From the NCBI GenBank assembly GCA_013054445.1, contig JAAMPI010001001.1, positions 1 to 21,352 of the forward strand: a stretch of DNA of 21,352 nucleotides. Reading direction: 5' to 3'. The notes beneath the pieces were generated by a model. That model saw only the letters and a program-made list of their open reading frames with translations, made no database searches and had not been told where the DNA came from. The position numbers were made by a program, and so were the translations under genes. Shown here piece after piece: positions 1-10,215 of the stretch (within the stretch, counting starts at the first letter, position 1; the number at the start of each line of letters is the position of its first letter). Source of the DNA: Cudoniella acicularis (lineage: Eukaryota; Ascomycota; Leotiomycetes; Helotiales; Helotiaceae).

Positions 1-1260
1 AACGACGATAGTAGCAGGCGCGACGGTAAAGGTAAAGGGGAAGATAGCGACGGCGGAGGTGACGGGCGAGTAGTTTTTCGCAACTTCGAAGTAGAGGGGC
101 ATGTAGTAGAGGAGCGACCAAACAATTAGGCCTTAGGCTAGGGTATCGATATAGGCGACAATTGCGATAGGGGTGTTAAAGAGGGTACGGCGTATAAGTG
201 GTTCGGTAGATATATAGACAGAATATATAGTGAAGCCGATAAGGCCGAAGATACTAAGGAGAAGTAGGACAAGAGTTCGCTATAAGGACTAGTCGTATAT
301 TACGCCGCCCTATAGATGTTAAATTTGATGTTTTAAATAGAGCGTAGATAGTATACTAACCTATATTACCGGAACGAGACAACTTGTCGTCGTAGTAATA
401 AAGAGGAAAGATCTAAACCAGTTAAAAGTACGTAGTTTCGTCTAGATCGACCCTTCCTTAGTATATAGCCTAAGACAAATAGGGATTCCTATAGTAGCGA
501 TCACGTAGAATAGAATATTAAGCCAGAAAATCTATCGCTAGATGACCTTCTCCGCGAGAGCGCTACCGATGACTAGACTAATAACAGATCTAATAGCCTA
601 CTAGAGTGAAATCACAGATATATATTTGCCTCGCTCTCGGAGAGTAACTATATCAGTAATAATAACATAGGTGAGGGCGATAAGGCCCCCGCCGCCGATA
701 CCTTATACATATCTTCCTACGAGTAATAGAGACACGTTATTAGTAATTGATACGATGACGGTGCCTATAGTAAAAAATAACAAGGCTACTAGAAGGACTG
801 GCTTTCGACCGATGATATGTAAGAAGGATGCCTATAAAGGTTAAAAGACTGTCGAGTATCTGTAGTTATATAAATACTTATACTTGTAAAGTAAGAGGTT
901 GCCTCGAGCTTATAAGAGAAACGAAGTCCTAACCTAGAAAGCTTAGATAGTAGTGGTGCCTTTCAAATCTATAGCTATTATCTTAAAGTATAATCAGTAT
1001 AGTATTAGGACGGTTTAGGTAGTCTCTTACCGGCAATGCTACTAAGAGAATAGTGGCATCAATAGCATATATAAAATTAAGGAGAGCTAAGGTCCTAAAT
1101 GTTCCGTAGAACCTCTATCCCCTCTTTACCGAAATAGGTTGCTCCTCTATTTCTATTTTAGAAATATTATCAGTTTGTATAGTTCTAAGGGAGTTTGTAT
1201 GAGTTTCGAGCTTTATATAGACAGGTAAGGACTTTAGAACAAATTTAGCCGACGGAGGCT
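1..1260 (-). pseudogene. RIP-inactivated DHA2-type (14-TM) MFS exporter, C-terminus beyond window edge
   Basis: Reading the minus strand and allowing TAG/TAA at former Trp/Gln codons gives one long MFS frame. In order: a charged N-terminal tail (about 1240-1120); TM1 with YAIDATILLVALP (about 1060-1030); DLKGTTTI-AF-VGTSFLL (about 985-905); the MFS A-motif HIIGRKPVLLVALLFF (about 845-790); the hallmark GR-V-GIGGGGLIALTYV (about 720-660); RERGKYISVIS; then VWSLLYYMPLYFEVAKNYSP near 110-30. The GIGGGG and FEVAKNYSP blocks are typical of fungal drug/toxin exporters of the DHA2 group, which are plasma-membrane proton antiporters. An 18-codon insertion between SFLL and the STVF block (about 855-905) is probably an intron without a visible GT donor. 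The last TM helices lie left of base 1. The start codon is not identifiable. The frame survives but carries many in-frame stops, so it is dead. The substrate cannot be inferred. Confidence 0.88.
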
Positions 1261-1337
1261 TTTATATTTAGCTTTAGCCTTAATAGTGAGTAGTACGTAG
1301 AAGGGAAGGATACTTGTGATCGTTTGTAGTGTTGATA

Positions 1338-1395
1338 CGATAGAGCTTAGTTATATAATCTGATAGAAAGCTTTTCCTTTTATCAGACTCTATCG
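1338..1395. repeat. 58-bp imperfect hairpin upstream of the MFS relic
   Basis: The outer arms are CGATAGAG (1338-1345) and CTCTATCG (1388-1395). The inner arms are TCTGATA (1359-1365) and TATCAGA (1381-1387). It lies about 80-130 bp upstream of the likely start region of the minus-strand MFS relic, in an otherwise empty intergenic stretch (1261-1575). It could be a regulatory hairpin or a small element remnant; no function is shown. Confidence 0.5.
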
Positions 1396-1575
1396 CACAA
1401 CATCTAATCCCTCCCTAAGGCTAAGAGATCCCAAATACGGCTTATTGTTACTAGCAGCTGCCAATTTTCGCAATGTCAATCGCTTAGGTGCTACTTTCAG
1501 TTCGGTGAAACCCGAATTACGAAAGAGTATAGGGTTAAGAAATAAGCCTGTAACATTGATAGTTCGTATTTACTC

Positions 1576-1623
1576 AAGAAGTAAGCACGTGGCGACTAGC
1601 GAATAATGTCCCTAGTAGTTGAC
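1576..1623 (+). repeat. Left arm of a long-range inverted repeat
   Basis: The core CACGTGGCGACTAGCGAAT (1586-1604) is identical to the reverse complement of 20608-20626. Flanking bases also match: AAGAA-TAA before the core, and GTCCCTAG-...-GTTGAC after it, with an 11-bp indel. It is followed directly by the first minisatellite. The two arms face each other across about 19 kb. Confidence 0.8.
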
Positions 1624-1699
1624 CTGTTTCTATACCCTTGTTCTACACCTTGTTCTACACCCTTGTTCTATACCTTAGTCTACACCCTTGCTCTGCACC
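1623..1699 (+). repeat. Minisatellite 1, unit about 13-14 bp (TTGTTCTACACCC)
   Basis: About five to six degenerate copies of a TTGTTCTACACCC-like unit. Units differ by ACACC versus ATACC, which is the CpA-to-TpA change expected of RIP. The reverse complement of the same unit recurs at 20470-20561, and a sister unit (CTGTCTCTACACC) at 4340, 7621 and 10216. A short open frame across it is a by-product of the repeat. Nothing else is visible in 1700-1997. Confidence 0.85.
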
Positions 1700-1997
1700 G
1701 CCATACCTTGCCCTTGCCTCCGCCCCGCATTTTTTCCCCTAGTCTAGAAATTAAAAGTTCGGATGAAATTATATTCGACTATCCATCTCCTTTGCCTCAA
1801 TTAAATAAAGTAGGGGTCCGGAATTTGCGACTGATATCACTGATAAGCACTAAGGTACGGACTACATATCTTATAAGAGTTGGTATAAGAGTGCTAAGCC
1901 GTAAAATTTGTTGTCCTCAGGTACTAATTTATATTTAAAGCTGTCTAAAGACTCTATTAAGATCTTATTCCATTTCTAAGTAGCATCTGTTCTAAAA

Positions 1998-3005
1998 ATA
2001 GTCGTTATTCGCCTCCTTTCCCTTTGGCTCGGCGGCATTGCTAATGTCTTCCGGGGGACTAGTATACTATTAATATCGTCGCCTAGCACTACCAGCGAGC
2101 CGTATTACATATTCGACGAACTCTATAACCTCTAAGTCAAATTCTTTAATAATTTCATTTACCTAGTAGACGTTACTCAAGCAAAGTCTATCAACTCAAC
2201 GCTGATAGTAGAGGATGTATAAGGGCGGATTGACATCACAAGGACATTTGACGGCCGGGAGCTCAACATAGAGTATCTCTTTAGGCTCTTTACAAACCTC
2301 GTAGCAGATCCTAATTCTATTAGCTTGTTAGGAGTTCCGATTTTATACGAAATCTTATATTTCGCTGCTAATAAATATGTCACCTCCGCTACTACTCGAT
2401 TCATGTTCAATTTCACTAGCCTTGGTCTTATTATACCTATTAAGATTAATAGTTAGAATACTTAGAATAAAGCTAAACAGGTTACGTAATATGACGGGAG
2501 CTTTAAGTATTAGTAATAGACGGTTATATATATAATTGCTTTAAGGTATTCTCTTAACTTTATATCTATATTTAGAATTTGTCTAAGTCTAATAGTACCC
2601 CTTTATTTAACGTAACTTCGACGGCTTAAGTAGTCGAAATCCTTACAAGAGCTTTAGCGAGCAGTATTTGTAAAACAGTAACAACTTATTATAATAGTAT
2701 AAACACACAGTATAGCAATATGCCGGCATGCTACTAGTATCTTACCGAGGAAGTGCGGTTTGGTAAGGCGTATGAATTAGGTAGGAATACTTTATTATAT
2801 AGAATAGTATATCAAAACATAGTACTATTTAGACTATCTATATACTAGTATGTTGATTCTTGACTTCTAAAATTATAGATTACTAACACCTTCGAGTCCT
2901 TATATTAGGCCTTCGGGTGGTAGATATTGTACCGATGATACGACATATGTTAGGACTGTAAAGGAGAATTATTTTAACATTTCGTTTATACCCTACGGGT
3001 ATTGA
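1998..3005 (+). pseudogene. RIP-inactivated fungal secreted protein of unknown function, one intron
   Basis: A frame starting at ATA (1998-2000, probably a mutated ATG) begins with a signal-peptide-like stretch (VVIRLLSLWLGGIANVF). It continues through a low-stop region at about 2090-2450 containing FDGRELNIEYLFRLF and LLGVPILYEILYFAANKYV. A later block at about 2740-2830 reads LTEEVRFGKAYELGRNTLLY. An intron at 2848-2896 (49 nt, GTATGT...TACTAAC...GAG) restores the frame into a block reading PYIRPSGGRYCTDDTTYVR. The end is VKENYFNISFIPYGY-stop (TGA, 3003-3005). His and Cys codons around the intron have become Tyr, as RIP predicts. I recall this motif set from fungal extracellular proteins without a known function, so no activity is assigned. 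About ten internal TAA/TAG codons make it dead. The minus-strand frame over 2177-2416 is its shadow. Confidence 0.72.
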
Positions 3006-3260
3006 GTATTGGCTAGGAGCTTATAGAAGAATCAAGACTGTGTCAGCGTGTGGTCAGGTAATAGTTTTGGGCGCAACTTTTAAGGAGCAACCCTGTTCCT
3101 ATTCGTAATCTTTAAATTAAAAAGAACTTCTATCTTACTCCTTATAAAGTCAATCTTATAAAAATTTATATTTTTTATGCTCAATAGTCAGGCGTTGATC
3201 TTCTTACTGTAAGCCATTTCCATTAAAAATCGACGAGCCAAAAAACAGGGTCGTCCCTGG

Positions 3261-3478
3261 TCGTCTAGCCCCTCACATCGTCCAGACGCTTACAACGTCT
3301 AGCCGCTTCTGTCGTCTAGCCGCTCACATCGTCCAGCCGCTCACATCGTCTAGACGCTTTTGTCGTCTAGCCGCTCACATCGTCCAGCCGCTCACATCGT
3401 CCAGACCCTTCTGTCGTCCAGCCGCTTACATCGTCCAAACGCTTCTGTCGTCTAGCCGCGTACATCGTCTAGCCGCGG
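3261..3478 (+). repeat. 17-bp tandem array, about 12.8 copies, with 51-bp higher-order period
   Basis: Twelve full units and one partial unit of TCGTCTAGCCGCTCACA. Variants are TCGTCCAGCCGCTCACA and TCGTCTAGACGCTTTTG. The trio at 3312-3362 is repeated nearly exactly at 3363-3413, which gives a 51-bp higher-order period. CpA and TpG are kept here, unlike in the neighbouring genes. The 17-bp unit is not a multiple of three and no frame runs through it. The stretch 3006-3260 before it holds nothing I recognise. Confidence 0.95.
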
Positions 3479-3513
3479 GGTTTCTCGTTTACCCCTATTG
3501 TCTAGATGTAAGG

Positions 3514-3634
3514 CTGAGCTTCGAGAAGGCTTTTTTGTTGCACATCGCAAACGGTGATTTCATAGGTCACATGCGGCCTCATGCGGCCTTTAGCCAAGGA
3601 TAACGCGATCTTCGGATCGGAGGTACTTTATTCT
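3514..3634 (+). repeat. Dispersed repeat copy A (pairs with 11460-11572)
   Basis: It shares TGAGCTTCGAGAAGGCTTTT, then TTGTTRCACATCGCAAA, TGCGGCCTTTAGCCA and GATCTTYGGATCGGAGG, in the same order and orientation as 11460-11572. Small indels separate these blocks, including a duplicated GCGGCCT. The copies are roughly three-quarters identical by eye. I see no coding content or terminal repeats, and the element type is unknown. Confidence 0.8.
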
Positions 3635-4339
3635 AAGAAGCCTTACTCAACTTGTACAAGCGCATATTCGTTTGGCTTCGCCACAACCGTGATTCTGTTA
3701 CACGGCTTCAATCAATAGAGTGGGATATTACCACCGACTTTATTATGATAAAAGATACAAATGCCTACATGAACGTCCTTAAAGCTTTAACGGTCTCGTG
3801 TTTTTTCCTCTCGAGGCTTACCCTATAGTTGTCCCTCTCTTTACTGCTATTCGCCCCACTAGATAATTCTGTATTCTCCTGTGCCGTAAGCTCCCCTAAG
3901 AAAAAATCTCTCAACCTGACCACGCCCTCGCTCTTTTCTATTTCCTTGTAAAAGCGGTGCCTGGCTTTTTCTCTTTAAAGGGATCGAAATACAAGCTTTG
4001 ACCTTTAGTCTTCCCTTTCTAGACGAATTCTCTCTTTATTGATCTTTGTTATGAAACGTAGTCTACGAGATCTAGGGGGAGTGATCCCGAATACGTATGT
4101 AGGTATTTAGATTCTCGCTAGTGCTATAGTAATGATTATTAAAAGTTTAAGGGTAAGGGCATGTCAGTTAGAGAATGTCTATTTGGCATTTAAGTACGTC
4201 TAGTAGTAAGATTGCCAATCATCAAGCTTTTAGACTAGAAGCCATGTCATTAGCTCCACAAGCATAATTTTCCAGAACGGGCCGACCCGGAAATCACGAT
4301 ATCAAAATTATACACATGATCTCGCCTAAGAGACAAAAG
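3635..4339. other. Gene-poor interval with little RIP
   Basis: No gene is recognised. CpA and TpG are common up to about 4020, so this is a low-RIP island. A 49-codon stop-free stretch on the plus strand at about 3650-3820 (containing RHNRDSVTRLQSIEWDITTD) could be a gene fragment but matches nothing I know. Confidence 0.4.
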
Positions 4340-4361
4340 ACAAGGGTATAGAGACAGGGTG
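4340..4361 (+). repeat. Minisatellite 2, short remnant
   Basis: Two units of the (A)CAAGGGTATAGAGACAGGGTG type, related to the arrays at 7621 and 10216. It is followed at 4383-4397 by GCCAAAACGGGACCT, a near copy of a 15-bp motif that also lies near the arrays at 7621 and 10216. It lies about 450 bp upstream of the membrane-protein relic, with its G-rich strand reading towards that gene. Confidence 0.6.
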
Positions 4362-4409
4362 CTGGGAATAGTATAAATTTACGCCAAAACGGGACCTCTA
4401 ATGCTCGGA

Positions 4410-4712
4410 AGTATCTAGAGGCAAGTTTTGGCTCCCCTTAACCCCTTCTTCGCCTTTTAGGTGGCCGACTTAGGCTCCTGCGCTAGAGCTAATCTAAGCT
4501 CTCTATTATCACGTGCCTGCGGTTCTGAGATTTTACCAGCTTATACTAGCGCGCGATTATAGTCGTTTCTATATTTAGGAATCAGAATAATACTCTCTAG
4601 TATTCACGTAACAGGTAAGCCAATAGGCATGGAAACCGCTTTCTAGCTTGTAGGCATTTATACGTAACGATATACGGAGCCAAAACTAGCCCCTTCCTGA
4701 AATAGTATCTAG
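4410..4712. mobile_element. Possible MITE-like insertion with inverted ends GTTTTGGCTCC
   Basis: The left end reads CAAGTTTTGGCTCC (from about 4421). The right end is GGAGCCAAAACTAGCCCC (about 4676-4693), so the inner 11 bp form perfect inverted repeats about 270 bp apart. The 9-bp sequence AGTATCTAG occurs on both sides (4410-4418 and 4704-4712) like a target-site duplication. The right copy sits about 10 bp away from the inverted repeat, which weakens this. There is no coding capacity. The same end sequence also occurs at 12828 and, diverged, at 12938. Confidence 0.42.
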
Positions 4713-4809
4713 TTAGAAATATTAAAAGGCGTGCTCGAGACTTGATAGATCACTAACAACCACAATAAGCGCCTTACCTACTACCGCCTCCGTTGATCTA
4801 ACAAGAACA

Positions 4810-5514
4810 ATGCCTAGATCCTTTAAGAAGTTTGAGGAAGAAACGGAGCATAATCCTTAGACAACATGTACGATAGAGACTCCCTATATGTCTAAGTCTA
4901 CTAAGGCGAACCAAGCACCAACTTGGGACAACATCCGTGCCGTATTCTTCTTATGGCTTACACTAGCTAGGTATGTCGTATTTCCTAGGACTTTCACTTC
5001 TCTTAAAACTTCGTAGACTCTCGCAGGTAGTACTAGTAGAAGGATTATTCAATATACGCTTAAGAAGGGACTTCTAGCGATCGTAGGAGCCTACTGCCTC
5101 TTTAGAACAGTCGGGACAAGCTAGTTATGGTATAAATGGCGGAATAATACTATTTGGCTAGTTAGAAACATATTTTTATAAGTTTCTTAAGATTATCCTA
5201 AAAGACAAAGCACTTACTAGATGATCTAAAGACCTGGGCTACTCTACTCGCTTACTGGCCTTATTACTACCCTTATTAACATCTACACCGCTTAAGGTAG
5301 GCACTGGTCCGTCACGGCCAAGATTACGATTATCGTGATTGGTTTGTATACCGGAAATATGACTGTGCTATATTTGGTTTATAACTACTAGATTTTAGAG
5401 AAGATGAAGACAACTCGTGATAGAGCGCTGGCTAAGCGGAATCGGACTTAGAAGTACTTTTAGGTAAGAGTAGAGCTTTAGGATATTATAAAGAGAGGTG
5501 CCCTACTGGTTTAG
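4810..5514 (+). pseudogene. RIP-inactivated fungal integral membrane protein, function unknown
   Basis: A single frame runs from a surviving ATG (4810) to a TAG at 5512-5514, about 235 codons. About a dozen earlier in-frame stops all fit former Trp or Gln codons. After a polar N-terminus (about 30-40 residues) come hydrophobic segments at roughly 4950-4990 (VFFLWLTLARYVVFP), 5070-5130 (LLAIVGAYCLF), 5240-5290 (LLYSLTGLITTLINIYTA) and 5320-5400 (ITIIVIGLYTG...LYLVYNY). It ends in a basic tail. The layout suggests about four TM helices and resembles conserved fungal membrane proteins without assigned function. The gene is convergent with the MFS relic at 5613, with about 100 bp between their ends. 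Confidence 0.6.
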
Positions 5515-5612
5515 ATTAGATTATAGCCTAGTTTTTGTTATAAATTATATTAATAAATTAACGAAAGAGTGGTTGTCTGCGTATAATATTAGGTGTTATA
5601 TTTCGGCTCTAT

Positions 5613-7350
5613 TTATTTCCGGTAAGTCTGCCCTAAGCTGTCACTACGGCTAGAGCGATAAAATCTAAAACCCAAATAGCTTAATCTACTAAAAGAGCTG
5701 ACTAAAAATGCGATGCCGACAAAAAGAATAAGGTTTTCGTACTTCGCCGCTATATAAACATCTCTCGCCAAAATACCACTTATAGGCCCTCTAATAAGGT
5801 TCCCTATCCCCCGCTAGAATTCAAATATACTATATAGCCATAGCCCTATAGCAGGCTTATCGGTCAATGCTATAACGAAACGGTAATATAACACACTATA
5901 ACCGCTAGCAAAAAGCCTATATAACAAGTAAAAGGTAAGTAAAGAAGCAAAACTTTTACTAGATCGCCAGGTATAGAGAACGACAGCGCAGGAGTAGAGT
6001 GTTAAGCCGATCATAGGAGCGATTGGCTTAAAACGGTCCGAGAGGTAGCCTATGCCAATTTGGCTAATTATTTAGGAAACGTTAAGAAGGGAGAGTATTA
6101 GAGTTCCTTAGCTAGGCGAGAGACTAATCGCAGATGTATAGGCTATATTATGTTAGTGTTTCTGATATAGGGTCATTTTAGTGTCACTTATATAGGAGGT
6201 AGATGCCTGGCAAGAAGAATACTAGCCCTTAAAAGATATTCGACTATATAACTGCGAAGAAAATGGCTTCTTTAAAGATCAGAGGATTGAGTTTATTCTC
6301 GGTATTAGTACTAGCTTAATATAAAAGACGACTACGAAGGAGAGGAAGTGTTGGCCTGACGAGTATAAACTATAAGAACATTGTTAATATTTTCCCTAAT
6401 ATAATAGGTTAAGATACCTATAACAGTAACTATATATGCTCTTAATGTCGTGGTATACCTATATTGTTTTAGTATTTTCTCAATTAAAAATGGTAGCCTA
6501 AGGCTATAAATCCTAGTAGAACCAAATCTATATATAAAATTAGATAAAATTAGAAAGACTAAAGTAAAACTTATAAAATACTATAAGCTAGGCCTCGCCG
6601 CTTAACAAACCATTTATTTAACATATTTAAGAGTGGGTAGTATATAGTTAAAAAACCGAAGCCGTAGAGAAATCCTTATATAATCATCAAATGCTATACC
6701 TCCGTAGTAAAGCTACTGCCTACTAATATAAGAATATAAACTAACCATCCGCCCTATATTATATATCGTTAGTACATAGGATACTTAATAGTAAAGAAAG
6801 CAATCAAAGGTGTGCTAAGATATGATATTGCCTATTAAGCAAAATGTTAGCAGCTCTATAAAAAGATTTATATATTATAAAGGAGGGGAACATATAGTAG
6901 TCAAAGTCCTAACTATCGAAAGATATTAGCTGTTAGTAAAGATATTATTATTTTGATAATATGATTAGAAGACTCTAAAGGCTAACGGGAAACCTATTAA
7001 TATTAGTTAAGTAATTAAGATGCGAAAGGTAATTATTTACCCTATATCAAGCCTTCGATCATAAAGGCTCCTAGTATAAAAGCCTATGCTTGTCGACCAC
7101 TATCAACCGATAGAAGTATAACATCTTTATCGATGTTTTTAAAATACTCTATAGAGTTTTCCGAATGCTCTCGTGAACTGTTGCTATTGACCATATCGGG
7201 AATGTTATAAGGTTTTAAAGGCTTTCCGAGCTTAGGCATTTTTTTTGAGGTGCTAAAGTAGGCAGAGAGGAAATTAATAAAGTTATAAAACGTGAAAAAT
7301 GAGTAATGCGAAGTGATATTATAAAGGATTGGGAGAAGTGAAGTTGACAT
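5613..7350 (-). pseudogene. RIP-inactivated monocarboxylate-type MFS transporter, one intron
   Basis: The first exon (7350-7041) has a surviving ATG, a hydrophilic N-terminus and then VDSGRQA-AFILGAFMIEGL. An intron at 7040-6994 (47 nt, GTAAAT...CTTAACTAAT...TAG) joins it to GFPLAFRVF-SYYQNN. Further along come FLYGFGFLTIYYPLLNMLNK, WFVKRRGLAYSIL, RPTLPLLRSRLLY, LLNVS-IISQIGIGYLSDRF (about 6110-6040), then FYLLYRLFASGYSVLYYRFV and a GIGNLIRGPISGIL block. It ends with a last TM helix and TAA at 5615-5613. This is the signature of fungal monocarboxylate/riboflavin-type MFS porters of the plasma membrane. The length of about 550 codons fits the family. Many TAG stops replace Trp/Gln. The best-preserved piece is 5814-6014 (Cys and Trp codons intact). 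The substrate is unknown. Confidence 0.88.
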
Positions 7351-7620
7351 TTAAAGTTTTTCATACTATATCCTAGCCAATCAACAGATGATGAGGCTTC
7401 GATAGTGACCGTTGACTAGAAAACAGGCCGGAGGGCAGAGACAGATGTAATGTGTCAGCTCACCTCACATGCTCCTACATTAACTTCCTAAACAGCTCTC
7501 TACCGAATACCGCGACGTTGGTAAAAGCAACAGCGCTATTCTATCAGATTTTCGTGCTATAACTATAATCTAACTAGTGGATGTCAATATAGTATATAAT
7601 ACTGGGGCAGTGACCACCAG
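7351..7620. other. Upstream region of the MFS relic, weakly mutated
   Basis: No gene is visible. CpA/TpG-rich sequence with a CCAATC box at about 7378-7383 sits 30 bp upstream of the ATG on the strand opposite to transcription. This is probably the old promoter of the minus-strand monocarboxylate-type transporter. Confidence 0.35.
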
Positions 7621-7686
7621 GAACAGGGTGTAGAGACAGGGTGTAGAGATAGGGTATAGAGACAGGGTGCAGGAGACAGGGTATAG
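7621..7686 (+). repeat. Minisatellite 3, unit about 13-14 bp (GACAGGGTGTAGA)
   Basis: Five degenerate GACAGGGTGTAGA-like units, with TGTAG/TATAG variation. They are the reverse complement of the array at 10216. A 15-bp motif, GGATCCCGTTCTGGC, follows at 7789-7803. A 67-codon open frame across the array on the minus strand is a by-product of the repeat. The stretch 7687-8182 otherwise holds nothing I recognise. Confidence 0.85.
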
Positions 7687-8182
7687 CTTAATAGGCTTAA
7701 GATACGCGCAAGATTCATCAGCGCTGAAATAAGTTTTACGCCGAATTAAACGGTGGCAAGCGCACCACGTCAAGCTAGGCTGGCCAGCGGATCCCGTTCT
7801 GGCACCTTCGTGCTTTATTATAGAAGGGCCGAAATCCCATTACTGATGAGTTATAGCTGTCTCGAGACTAAGGACCGGACTAACATTAAATAAACGAGTG
7901 AATCATTGACGCTAAAATTCTAATATATCAGCGAGTAAGAGCTCGTTATAGATCTTATAGCACGTTCTTGAATAAGCTAGACTAGTACGAATATAGTCAT
8001 TAAAAAAAATCTTATTATAGATAGCGTAGTTAAGGAATTTCTGTCACATCCGTTTCTTGTACACGGCTAAGCGATCAGGCCTTTCAAGATATGCTGCCAT
8101 TACCCTATTCCTTTTAACCAAGTCAAACCTGTCTCTTACGCTGCCGTATACTATCTCTATTTCGATTATTGTCTTTCCTCTA

Positions 8183-9800
8183 CTAAAGAGCCAACTTCTC
8201 CCGCTTCATGAAAGCACCACTAACAATACTGATAGCACCCGTAACAATAACCAGGATCTAAATCACGCCTATAGTATCTATAATAGCATCTATCGCTAAC
8301 TTCTGGACATTTAGATCATCACTAGCGAGAATTGTAGACTTCGCACCCGCAAGAGCGCCTCTAAGCTCCTTAGTACTAAAACCTCGTCCGGCAAGAGCAT
8401 CCCTTAACTTAATAAACCCTACGTTCTGGAAAACGATATTCGCGAGAGAGAGAGCGATAGTAGCGCTTCCGATTTATAAGACGTTTATAACGCCGGTAGC
8501 GCCGAAGATCTCCTCTAGCTTAACCTCTATAATAGCCACTGAGTAAGCAACTTATAATACAAGACTAGCTCCGATCGCTACGAGGACTTCGTAGCTATAG
8601 ACTACGCCGGTTTTGGTGCTAGTATTAACGGTATATATAAGTACCCCTCTAATTGTTATAAAGACGCCGGTAATGATATAGATAGGCATATATCGTCCGA
8701 GTACTAGAAGTAGACTACCTACGAGCATGACGAAAAAGATTATAATATAGATAAATAGTAGAAGGCGGATAGCTACTTTAATCGCTAAGTCACCTCTCGT
8801 AAATTAGAAGAAGAGAGGGATATAATAGACAGAAACGAATATACCGGTAGTAGCTATAGCGTAGGCAATATAAAGAAGAACGATGGTTCTACTTTTTAGG
8901 ATCTAAACGGGGAATAGTCGTCTTTCGGTAGTCGTAAAGATATAATAAACTTGTTAAAAGATATAGGCGAAAAGAAAGACTCTAAAGACGACCTAGAGAG
9001 AAATTGGTCCGGCGGACTTCTATTTCTATATAGATCCCGAGAAGGTATATACGACCTAGAAGAAGGTCTAAGTGCTAGTATTAAGGAAGACTCTAACCTA
9101 ATCTATCTGCTTTAACTTTATAGGACTAGATATATCGGGCTTGCCGTTATATTTTAGAAAGAGGAAGATATAGACCGGTATAACTAAAGCGGCTAGTAGA
9201 AGGTTGATATAAAAGGCCTATCTCTACGTGGCTTTACTTTCTATAAAACCTCCGCCGATGACGGGTCCGAGAATTGCTCCTATTCCCTAGCACAAACCGA
9301 TTACTATATTATAGATAGGACGTTCTTTTATACTCGTAAAGATAGAGTTGTATGTCAAGGCACTAGAGAGGGTTAGACACGCGTCGCGGTGATATAAAAG
9401 GGGAATGTTATCTTACCCGAGATATATACCTATACCACCTGAACTAGTAATGACTCTACCGATAATCATAGTATTTATAGTAGGTGTTATACTATAAACC
9501 ATACTGCCGATCTCAAAGAAGAGAACACTACTAATCATGAGATATTTGATCTTAAAGAGAGTATAACACTATCTAACGAGTAGAATCGTAGCGATAGATC
9601 TTATAGGAAATCTAATACCGACCTAAGCCAACTTCTCGATTTCTCTTAGGGATTCGAGAATAGGCCCTTATATATCGGTAGTAATTATAGTATCTAGTCC
9701 TAAAAGTTTATAATTAATTTGGGAAACATAGACTGCTTTAAAAGACCTTATTATAGAGGAGAGATCCTAGAGACAGACTAATATAGATCAACGCCTATGC
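8183..9800 (-). pseudogene. RIP-inactivated DHA2-type MFS efflux transporter, one intron
   Basis: The frame reads LLGLDTIITTDI-GPILESL near the N-terminus (about 9710-9650), then INTMIIGRVITSSGGIGIYL. An intron at 9416-9363 (54 nt, GTAAGA...CTAAC...TAG) links this to ALTYNSIFTSIKERPIYN, GIGAILGPVIGGGF and ESKATWR. Later blocks are FTTTERRLFPV-ILKSRTIV, YYIPLFF-FTRGD-AIK, a VGRYMPIYIITG-like block, then YEVLVAIGASLVLQ-AYSVA and QIGSATIALSLANIVFQNVG. It ends with GAFMKREKLAL and TAG at 8185-8183. This matches fungal 14-TM toxin/drug exporters, probably in the plasma membrane. The terminal stretch (about 8480-8183) has few stops, so it is less mutated than the middle. The exact start is not visible; upstream frames run to about 9800. 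An array of minisatellite 4 lies some 400 bp upstream. Confidence 0.88.
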
Positions 9801-10215
9801 CTAACCACTGATCGGTCTTTTAAATCGTATAGTTTCTTCTTTAGTAGTATTAAGATTAAGAATTAAGATTTTTTCGATATCGAGAGATGATTGTTAAGGG
9901 GTTGTATTTCCGGTGACGCTCCCCGCGGTATTAGCTTGCTCAACTTTTAGAGCTATCTTTTCTGTCTTTTAATATATAATAAATGATTTAGAATAAAAGA
10001 GCAAAACTTATAAAAGTATTAAAGATAGTGACTAGTAAGGCTTAGGAGGCTAAAGCGAAGTAAAATATAGAAGCAATTAAAAACAAATAGAGTTTAGGGC
10101 CGGGAGCTAAGGATAGTAGTAGATGATAGGCCTAGATACTCGGTACGCTAATTCCGTGATCTTTAAAGAGCCGACAGATGATGACCTTATCTCACATACA
10201 AATTATAGATCTTCG
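9801..10215. other. Intergenic, AT-rich
   Basis: Upstream region of the DHA2 relic. It is AT-rich with homopurine/pyrimidine patches; no gene, RNA or clear motif is visible. Confidence 0.35.

Noticed and set aside
2177..2416. 79-codon minus-strand frame
   Set aside because: Shadow of the plus-strand secreted-protein relic, whose motifs continue on both sides.
3261..3478. CRISPR array
   Set aside because: The repeats are contiguous 17-bp units without spacers, in a fungal context.
7570..7773. 67-codon minus-strand frame
   Set aside because: It is mostly translated minisatellite 3 and has no family signature.
8057..8299. 80-codon plus-strand frame
   Set aside because: It overlaps the C-terminus of the minus-strand DHA2 relic (KREKLAL end) and has no signature of its own.
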